From Coriobacteriia bacterium (GTDB lineage Bacteria > Actinomycetota > Coriobacteriia > Anaerosomatales > PALSA-660): 12,154 nucleotides of DNA. Location: the NCBI GenBank assembly GCA_003133285.1, contig PKWR01000063.1, positions 1-12,154 on the forward strand. Reading direction: 5' to 3'. This document shows, in pieces, positions 6,971-12,154 of the stretch; the first letter of the stretch is position 1, and each line of letters starts with the position of its first letter. A program made the position numbers and the translations under genes. The notes beneath the pieces are model-generated. The model was not told the origin of the DNA. It was given only the letters and a program-made list of their open reading frames with translations, and ran no database searches.

Positions 6971-8092
6971 TCAGTCCGCGAGGCGCTTGCTGAAGCGTGA
7001 GAGTCCGAACAGGAAGATCGCGATGGAGAAGGCGGCCATCATCGCGAACTGCGGCCACAGCTCCATGAACGAGGACCCCTTGAGGAAGTTGGCCCGCACG
7101 ATCACGAGGATGTAGCGCAGCGGGATGAGGAACGTGAGGAGGTAGAGCCACTTCGGCAGCGCGTCGATCGGGAACATGAAGCCGGACAGCATCATCTGCG
7201 GCATCTGCAGGAACATCGAGGTCTGCTGCGCCTGCTGGCGGGTCCGGGACATCAGCGAGACGATCATGCCGATGCCCAACGCCGCGAGCATGAAGAGCAT
7301 CAGCCCGCCGCCGGTCACCAGCAGCGATCCGCGGAACGGCACCTGGAACCAGAGGACGCCGACCAGGAACGTGAGGGTCAGCTGCGCCACCGCGATCAGC
7401 GTGTAGGGGAGCAGCTTCCCGAGCAGGTAGTCCGCTCTCCCGATGGGGGTCACGAAGAGCTGCTCGAGCGTGCCCTTCTCGCGTTCCTTCACGATCGCCT
7501 GGCTCATGACGTTGGAGGTCGACATCAGCAGGATGAAGGCGAGAAGCGCCGGCACCATCGTGTTCACCGCGCGCATGGTCGGGTTGTACAAGACCCTCAC
7601 CTGCGCGTTGACCCCGCCTGCGGTCATCGCGGCGCCCCCGGTCCCGTAGAACTGGTTGCTCAGGTCCGCGATGATGCCCGCGGCGTATCCGGCCGCGACT
7701 CCGCTCGTGCGGCTGTCCGAGCCGTCGATGATGACGCCGATCTGCGCGGCCCGCTTCGAGCGGACCGCGTCACCGAGCCCCTTCGGGATCGTGATGGCGA
7801 CGACCGCCTGTCCGCCGTCCAGCGCGTCCTTGAGCTGCGCATCGCTGCTCGGTCGCGCCGACACGGTGAAGTAGCCGGACGAGGTGAAGCCGTCGACGAT
7901 GCGCACCGACTGGACCGTGTTGTCCTGGTCGAGCACCGCCAGGTTGAGGTTGCGTACGTCCGATCCGACCACGTAGCCGAAGAGCACGAGCTGCAGGATC
8001 GGCATGATGAACAGGATCGGGAGCATCGCCCGGTCGCGGCTGATCTGGACGAACTCCTTCCAGATGAGCGTGCGGATCCTTCGCCACGACAT
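6971..8092 (-). CDS. ABC-2 type permease A2 (YbhR-like)
   Basis: A 373-residue exporter membrane subunit with ATG at 8092, six bases after the TGA of A1; AAAGGG at 8104-8109 is a plausible RBS within the A1 end. The N-terminus IWKEFVQISRDRAMLP precedes TM1 (about 22-43, ending GYVVGSDVRNL). The extracytoplasmic domain (about 45-175) includes VIIDGSDSRTSG, and is followed by TM2, the coupling segment IVKEREKGTLEQLFVTPI, SRTRQQAQQTSMF before TM5, SGFMFPIDALP, and the C-terminus SRFSKRLAD. It is the paralogue of B2 and has identical length. The arginine/glutamine-rich loop before TM5 (R.QQAQQ) is shared with B2 and absent from A1 and B1, so the two permease classes of each pair can be told apart. 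It is predicted to form the membrane core with A1. Confidence 0.88.
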   Translation of the reverse strand: MSWRRIRTLIWKEFVQISRDRAMLPILFIMPILQLVLFGYVVGSDVRNLNLAVLDQDNTVQSVRIVDGFTSSGYFTVSARPSSDAQLKDALDGGQAVVAITIPKGLGDAVRSKRAAQIGVIIDGSDSRTSGVAAGYAAGIIADLSNQFYGTGGAAMTAGGVNAQVRVLYNPTMRAVNTMVPALLAFILLMSTSNVMSQAIVKEREKGTLEQLFVTPIGRADYLLGKLLPYTLIAVAQLTLTFLVGVLWFQVPFRGSLLVTGGGLMLFMLAALGIGMIVSLMSRTRQQAQQTSMFLQMPQMMLSGFMFPIDALPKWLYLLTFLIPLRYILVIVRANFLKGSSFMELWPQFAMMAAFSIAIFLFGLSRFSKRLAD

Positions 8093-8098
8093 CTCGCG

Positions 8099-9226
8099 TC
8101 ACGCCCTTTCGCGGTAGAGGCTCGCGGCCAGGACGACGATCACGACGGCGAAGACGACCAACGCGGCGATCTGCGGGAAGAGCACGGCGGGGCTGCCGCC
8201 CTTCAAGAACACGGTGCGGCAGATCACCATGAAGTAGCGCGCGGGGAACAGGTACGAGAGCCACTGAAGGACCGGCGGCATGCTCGAGATCGGGAAGACG
8301 AAGCCCGAGAGCATGAAGGTCGGGAGGAAGGCGATCAGCGATCCGAGCTGGTTCGCGGAGTCGACCGAGGTCGCGCGCGCCGACACGATCAGCCCGAGGC
8401 CGAGCGTGCAGATGACGTAGAGCAGGCTGGAGAGGGCGAAGAGCCCGACGGACCCGCGGAACGGTATGCCGAAGGCCAGGATGCCGACCACCGCGATGAT
8501 GATGATGTCGAGCGCACCGATCAGCGCCCACGGCGCGATCTTTCCCACCATCAGCTCGATGCGGCTGATCGGCGAGACGATGAGCTGCTCGTAGGTGCCC
8601 TGTTCCTTCTCCTTCACGAGGGTGTTCGCGGTCTGCAGCACCGTGATCATCGTGACGAGCACGACGATGAGCCCCGGCACGAAGTAGGCCGCGGAGATGC
8701 CCTCGGGGTTGTACCAGGTGCGTATGGAGGACGTCAGCCCCCCGGCGCCGGACATGTTCAACCCCTTCTGTTCGATCTGGCTGATCGCGACCTTCGAACC
8801 GAACACGCGGGACAGAGCCCCCGCGTACGAGCTCCCGATCTGGGCCGCGTTCGCGTCCGAGCCGTCCACGAGGATCTGGACGTTGCCGGCACGTCCAGCG
8901 GCGATGTCGTTGCCGAAGCCGGCGCCGACGACCACGACGACCTTGTCCGCGCCCGACTCGAACCGGTTGTCGACCTGGGCGTAGGACGTGAGCACGCCGT
9001 CGACCAGGAAGTAGTTGGACTGCTGCAGCGCGTCGATGTACTGGCGGCTCGCGGTCGTGCGGTCCAGGTCGAGCGTCGCCGTCGGCAGCTGCTTCACATC
9101 GAAGGACAGCGCGTAGGCGTAGAGGAACAGCTGGATGAGCGGCATCACCAGGATCACGCCGAGCAGTCGCTTGTCCCGGATGATGTGGAGGAACTCCTTG
9201 CGTGCGATCGCGAGGATGCGCCTCAT
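8099..9226 (-). CDS. ABC-2 type permease A1 (YbhS-like)
   Basis: A 375-residue exporter membrane subunit. ATG 9226 overlaps the TGA of ATPase A (ATGA), with no strong Shine-Dalgarno, so translation is probably coupled. An in-frame extension to 9385 is antisense-like, arginine-rich sequence and was excluded. It opens with LAIARKEFLHIIRDKR, then TM1 (about 21-42), an extracytoplasmic domain (about 44-180) with ILVDGSDANAAQIG (118-131) and IRTWYNPEG (168-176), TM2 (about 182-203), the coupling segment LVKEKEQGTYEQLIVSPI (203-220), and C-terminal membrane segments with FLPTFMLSGFVFPISSMP (300-317). It has full-length similarity to B1. It directly follows ATPase A and precedes A2, the ATPase-permease-permease order expected of one exporter module. 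Confidence 0.88.
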   Translation of the reverse strand: MRRILAIARKEFLHIIRDKRLLGVILVMPLIQLFLYAYALSFDVKQLPTATLDLDRTTASRQYIDALQQSNYFLVDGVLTSYAQVDNRFESGADKVVVVVGAGFGNDIAAGRAGNVQILVDGSDANAAQIGSSYAGALSRVFGSKVAISQIEQKGLNMSGAGGLTSSIRTWYNPEGISAAYFVPGLIVVLVTMITVLQTANTLVKEKEQGTYEQLIVSPISRIELMVGKIAPWALIGALDIIIIAVVGILAFGIPFRGSVGLFALSSLLYVICTLGLGLIVSARATSVDSANQLGSLIAFLPTFMLSGFVFPISSMPPVLQWLSYLFPARYFMVICRTVFLKGGSPAVLFPQIAALVVFAVVIVVLAASLYRERA

Positions 9227-10215
9227 CCGGCCACCGCCAGGATGTCGCCGTCGGAGGCGTCCGTGCTCTTGGCGGCGGTCGGGATCAGCGTCGCGAAAGC
9301 CATCTCGAGGTCGGTCTGCGAGGGCGTCACGTGGTGCACGGTGAATCCCGCGCCGGCCAAGGCGTCCCGCAGCGTGCCCTCGCATGCGCCCGCGTCCTTC
9401 GCCACGAGCACCCGCAGCATGTCGCCCGATACCTCGAGGCTGTGCACGCAGGGCAGGGCGCGAAGGACCCGCATCGCGCCGCGGTAGTCGTCCACGGCCA
9501 CCTCGATGACGCGTCCGGGCACGCGGCCCTTCATCCCCGAGGGGGTGTCACGCAGGATGATCCGCCCTTGGGTCATGAACGCGATCTCGTCGCAGCGGTC
9601 CGCCTCGTCCATGTAGGGGGTCGCGACGAAGACGGTGATGCCGTCGCGGTGCAGCCCGGAGATGATGCGCCAGAACTCGCGGCGGGAGACCGGGTCGACG
9701 CCCGTGGTCGGCTCGTCGAGGAACAGCAGGTCGGGCTCGGAGATGAGCGTCGCGGCGAGTGCGAGCTTCTGCTTCATGCCGCCGGAGAGGAACTGCGCCT
9801 GGCGCTTGCTGAACTCGGTGAGGCCCGAGAACTCGAGCAGGCGCTTGGAGCGCGAGGCCATGTCCCGGTGCGGGACTCCTCGCAGCTCGGCGAAGAAGTC
9901 CAGGTTCTCCTGCACGGTCAGGTCGCCGTAGAGCGAGAACGCCTGCGACATGTAGCCGATGCGCGGCTTCACCTTGTGCGGATCGGTCAGCACCGAGTGG
10001 CCGAAGACGAGCGCGTCTCCGGAGGTGGGGGCGAGCACGGTGGCGAGCATGCGGATGAGCGTGGACTTGCCGGCGCCGTCCGGCCCGACGAGGCCGAACA
10101 CCTCGCCGCGCGGGATCGTCATCGTGACGTCGTCGACGGCCTTGACGTTGCGGAACACGCGCGTGAGCGCGCGAACGTCGATGGCCGCTTCCACGCTGTC
10201 AGTGCGGTCGGTCAC
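9223..10215 (-). CDS. ABC transporter ATPase A with missing H-loop histidine (resembles the first ATPase domain of YbhF)
   Basis: A 330-residue ATP-binding subunit. The GTG at 10215 follows the adaptor's TAG stop with no gap and without a visible RBS; a second GTG seven codons downstream is possible. Walker A GPDGAGKS is at 44-51, the Q-loop glutamine at 91, a canonical signature LSGGMKQ at 143-149, Walker B LLFLDEP at 163-169 with Glu168, and the D-loop GVDP at 172-175. The switch position reads VATPYMDEADRCDE: Pro200 stands where His is expected. I recall non-His residues at this place in the N-terminal ATPase domain of YbhF-like proteins, so this is probably a subfamily trait rather than decay; everything else is intact. 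A homodimer would have no H-loop histidine at either site, so a partner such as ATPase B is expected. It overlaps permease A1 by four bases. Confidence 0.92.
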   Translation of the reverse strand: MTDRTDSVEAAIDVRALTRVFRNVKAVDDVTMTIPRGEVFGLVGPDGAGKSTLIRMLATVLAPTSGDALVFGHSVLTDPHKVKPRIGYMSQAFSLYGDLTVQENLDFFAELRGVPHRDMASRSKRLLEFSGLTEFSKRQAQFLSGGMKQKLALAATLISEPDLLFLDEPTTGVDPVSRREFWRIISGLHRDGITVFVATPYMDEADRCDEIAFMTQGRIILRDTPSGMKGRVPGRVIEVAVDDYRGAMRVLRALPCVHSLEVSGDMLRVLVAKDAGACEGTLRDALAGAGFTVHHVTPSQTDLEMAFATLIPTAAKSTDASDGDILAVAG

Positions 10216-10986
10216 CTAGAGCACCACGTCGGCGGGCATGCCCGGCTTCAGCGAGGCGTCGGCATCGGTGATGCGGAGCTTGACCTGGTAGACGAGCTTG
10301 ACGCGCTGGTCCTTCGTCTCGATCGAGGCCGGAGTGAACTCGGCCTGCGTCGCGATGAAGACGACCTCGCAGTCGTAGGTCTTGGTGACGGAGTCGGTCG
10401 TGAGCGTGCCCTTCTGGCCGATCTTGACCTGGCCGATCTCGCTTTCGGCCACGAAGATCGTGACGGTCATGCTCGCGGGGTTGCTGACGACGGCGAGCGT
10501 GCTGCCGGGCACGGCGTTCTCGCCCGCACGCGCCGCGATCGAGGCCACGACGCCGTCGATCGGCGAGGTCACGGTCGCGTAGCCGACCTGCAGCTTCGCC
10601 ATCTTGAGCGCGACCTGCGCCTGGTCGACCCCTGCCTGTGAGGCGGCGACGTCGGCGCTGGTGTGTCCGCTCTTGTCCTTGACGGTCTTGAGGTTGGCCT
10701 TCGCGGCGTCGACGCCGGCCTGCGCCTGGTTGACCTGCAGGGCCAGGAGCGCCGGGTCGAGCGTGTAGAGGACGTCACCCTTCTTGACCGGGACGCCTTC
10801 CTCGCTCGGGGCGGTCAGGATCCGGCCGCTCGTCTGCGGCGTGATGGCGATCTGGTCGGTCTCGATGGTGCCACTGCCGCCCAAGGCGGAGGCGCTCGCG
10901 GTGGTGCCGCTGTACCACGTCCAGCCGAAGTAGCCGGCGACTGCCAGCACCGCGACCACGGCCACTATCGGGAAGATGCGCTTCAT
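10216..10986 (-). CDS. Short HlyD/AcrA-type membrane fusion protein (YbhG-like adaptor)
   Basis: A 256-residue periplasmic- or extracellular-side adaptor. ATG 10986 has AGGAG ten bases upstream. The N-terminal positive residues plus a hydrophobic segment (about 5-22) form a signal anchor; there is no lipobox cysteine. The first lipoyl half-motif (about 38-76) contains ITPQTSGRI and PVKKGDVLYTLD. A short helical hairpin follows (about 79-100 and 112-134), then the second lipoyl half (137-170, VTSPIDGVVASI...GSTLAVV), a beta-barrel, and the segment FTPASIETKDQRVKLVYQVKL (217-237), a pattern I associate with YbhG-type adaptors. The hairpin has only about 22 residues per arm, and I see no TolC-docking R-L-S tip. 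The TAG stop abuts the GTG of ATPase A, tying it to the exporter. Confidence 0.88.
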   Translation of the reverse strand: MKRIFPIVAVVAVLAVAGYFGWTWYSGTTASASALGGSGTIETDQIAITPQTSGRILTAPSEEGVPVKKGDVLYTLDPALLALQVNQAQAGVDAAKANLKTVKDKSGHTSADVAASQAGVDQAQVALKMAKLQVGYATVTSPIDGVVASIAARAGENAVPGSTLAVVSNPASMTVTIFVAESEIGQVKIGQKGTLTTDSVTKTYDCEVVFIATQAEFTPASIETKDQRVKLVYQVKLRITDADASLKPGMPADVVL

Positions 10987-10996
10987 GTCGTAGACG

Positions 10997-11001
10997 CTCC
11001 T
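10997..11001 (-). promoter_or_regulatory. Ribosome binding site AGGAG of the short adaptor
   Basis: AGGAG on the minus strand lies ten bases before ATG 10986 in the 49-bp gap between the two adaptor genes. No promoter or terminator is recognisable in the rest of that gap. Confidence 0.55.
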
Positions 11002-11035
11002 GTTCTGTCTTGCTGCGATGACGAGGTGCGGCGGC

Positions 11036-12154
11036 CTAGAGGCCGGTGCCGATCTCGACGTCCACGGGCGTTCCGGGCGGTGCTGTCAGGTCGCCGTCGA
11101 GCTCGATCGTGACGCGGACGGCCCGCGTCATGTGCACGATGGAGGTGGGGAAGTTCGTCGGCGGAACTGTCGCGCCGTCCCCCAGGTAGATGAGGCGCCC
11201 CGCGAGCGGTCCGCCGGTGTTGGAGTCGAAGGTCACCGAGGCGCGGGACCCGACCGAGACCTGCGCGAGCTGATCGGTCGTGAGGTAGGTGTAGATGCGC
11301 GAGGGCCCGTCGGGGCGGATCCGCACGATCGGCGCGCCGACCATGACGGCGGTCCCGGCCGCCCGCGTGTACGTGACGATGCCGTCGACCGGCGAGACGA
11401 TCGTGGCCGCCGCCCTGCGGGCCTTCGCCAGATCGACCGCCACGTCCTGGGCCGCGACGCCGATGACGACGAGCTTGCGCGCGTCCTTGAGTTGCGACCG
11501 CGCGCCGTCGAGCTGCTTGAGGCCCTTCGAGAGCTTCGCCAGGCCCTGGTTCATCGTGGCGAGGCCAGCCTTCGCGCCGGCGAGCCCCTGTTCCAGCCCG
11601 GCGAGGCCCTGCTGCATCCCTGCCAGCAGCACGGGATAGGGCGGCACGTGGGGCGGGCCCGCGGGCGGGACCTGGGCGATGAGCCGCTGGATGAGCGCGA
11701 TGGAGGTCTCGAGACTGGCGCGCGTCTTGGTGAGTACGCCGATCGTTGCGACCAGGCTGGCCCGCGCGGTCGCCAGCCGGGAGCGGGCGGTGACCAGCTT
11801 GCGCCGCGAGTTCGCCAACGTGTCGATCGTGGTGTCGAGCACGTCGAGGTTCGTGCGGGCCTTCGTGCGCGCGGTCTCGGCCTGCCGGACGCCCAGGTCC
11901 AGCATCGCCGTGTCGAGCCGGGCGACGACCTGGCCCTTGGTCACGTGGACGCCGAGCGCCACGGGCACGTCTACGAGATAGCCCGATACCACCGGCATGC
12001 GGGAGGCGGCCGCGGGCGCACCTGAGCTGCGCTTCGTGGACGCCGCGACCCCGGCCGTCGGGATACCCACCGTGTAGTCCGGCGTCGGATACGTGATCGA
12101 GGGTGCGCGGACCACGTCCTCGTCGACGCGGACATCGCCCGCGACCGAGATGAC
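11036..12154 (-). CDS. Long HlyD-type membrane fusion protein with Gly-Leu heptad coiled coil; 5' end outside window
   Basis: The frame is open from the window edge to TAG at 11038-11036, giving 372 residues. A GTG at 12115 is possible, but in-frame sequence reading ISVAGDVRVDED precedes it and looks like the usual start of an adaptor's mature domain, so the true start and signal anchor lie upstream. Numbering from the edge: first lipoyl half about 51-81 (RMPVVSGYLVDVP...VTKGQVVARLD), ascending coiled coil about 84-159 with Leu every seven residues, a proline-rich turn at 162-174 (VPPAGPPHVPPYP), descending coiled coil about 178-227 including five Gly-Leu heptads, second lipoyl half about 250-281 (TIVSPVDGIVTYT), then the beta-barrel to 372. 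It probably links the permeases to the envelope or shields the exit path. It is much larger than the adjacent adaptor and clearly a separate type. Confidence 0.85.
   Translation of the reverse strand, partial: VISVAGDVRVDEDVVRAPSITYPTPDYTVGIPTAGVAASTKRSSGAPAAASRMPVVSGYLVDVPVALGVHVTKGQVVARLDTAMLDLGVRQAETARTKARTNLDVLDTTIDTLANSRRKLVTARSRLATARASLVATIGVLTKTRASLETSIALIQRLIAQVPPAGPPHVPPYPVLLAGMQQGLAGLEQGLAGAKAGLATMNQGLAKLSKGLKQLDGARSQLKDARKLVVIGVAAQDVAVDLAKARRAAATIVSPVDGIVTYTRAAGTAVMVGAPIVRIRPDGPSRIYTYLTTDQLAQVSVGSRASVTFDSNTGGPLAGRLIYLGDGATVPPTNFPTSIVHMTRAVRVTIELDGDLTAPPGTPVDVEIGTGL
11504..11608 (-). repeat. Five imperfect 21-bp repeats encoding Gly-Leu heptads in the long adaptor
   Basis: Five consecutive seven-residue units, GLAGLEQ, GLAGAKA, GLATMNQ, GLAKLSK and GLKQLDG, are encoded by tandem 21-bp units that keep GGC/GGG-CT(C/G) at their start and diverge elsewhere. 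They form the descending arm of the predicted coiled-coil hairpin. The codon-level divergence argues for old, selected repeats rather than a recent slippage expansion. Confidence 0.75.

Noticed and set aside
2981..10215. Simple tandem duplication of a whole ATPase-permease-permease module
   Set aside because: The permease pairs are clear paralogues, but the two ATPases differ in signature and H-loop in the complementary way expected of two halves of one dimer, so a plain recent duplication of the whole module is unlikely. Divergence of all copies also shows that any duplication is old.
1..12154. CRISPR arrays, tRNA or rRNA genes, insertion sequences, phage genes
   Set aside because: No spaced direct repeats, RNA-gene-like segments, transposase-like frames or terminal inverted repeats were recognised on reading.

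Overview
The window is 12,154 bp of very GC-rich, almost fully coding bacterial DNA. There are no tRNA or rRNA genes, CRISPR arrays or insertion sequences. Codon third positions are strongly G/C, GTG starts occur, and starts often overlap the preceding stop. A PocR-PAS-HD-GYP sensor beside ABC-2 exporters suggests an anaerobic or sediment-type high-GC lineage. An actinomycetote, possibly Coriobacteriia-like, is my best guess, but this is inference and not shown by any marker gene.

Layout, plus strand: (1) the 3' end of a COG2509-type FAD-dependent dehydrogenase (1-528); (2) a 107-bp gap holding a long imperfect palindrome (574-614); (3) a 773-residue PocR-PAS-PAS-PAS-HD-GYP protein (636-2957), a likely c-di-GMP phosphodiesterase under sensory control. 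It ends 23 bp from the last gene of the opposite-strand operon.

Layout, minus strand, read from 12154 down to 2981: one compact co-directional run of nine genes. In order of transcription they are: a long HlyD-type adaptor (5' end outside the window), a short YbhG-like adaptor, ATPase A, permease A1, permease A2, ATPase B, a TetR regulator, permease B1 and permease B2. Most junctions are overlaps (ATGA, TGATG, GTGA) or gaps of 0-67 bp, so this is very probably one operon. Its promoter and first gene start lie beyond the window.

The set resembles the E. coli YbhG-YbhF-YbhS-YbhR exporter with its TetR regulator CecR (from memory, not searched), but rearranged. The two ATPase domains that are fused in YbhF are separate genes here, split apart by a permease pair, and the permease pair is present twice (A1/A2 and B1/B2). 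ATPase A has lost the H-loop histidine (Pro200) but keeps a canonical LSGGM signature. ATPase B keeps His211 but has a degenerate LSVGW signature. In an A/B heterodimer both defects fall in the same composite ATP site, leaving one consensus site. This is the strongest sign that the two ATPases work together, possibly driving two alternative permease pairs. The long adaptor has a glycine-leucine heptad coiled coil whose tip is a proline-rich turn rather than a recognisable TolC-docking tip.
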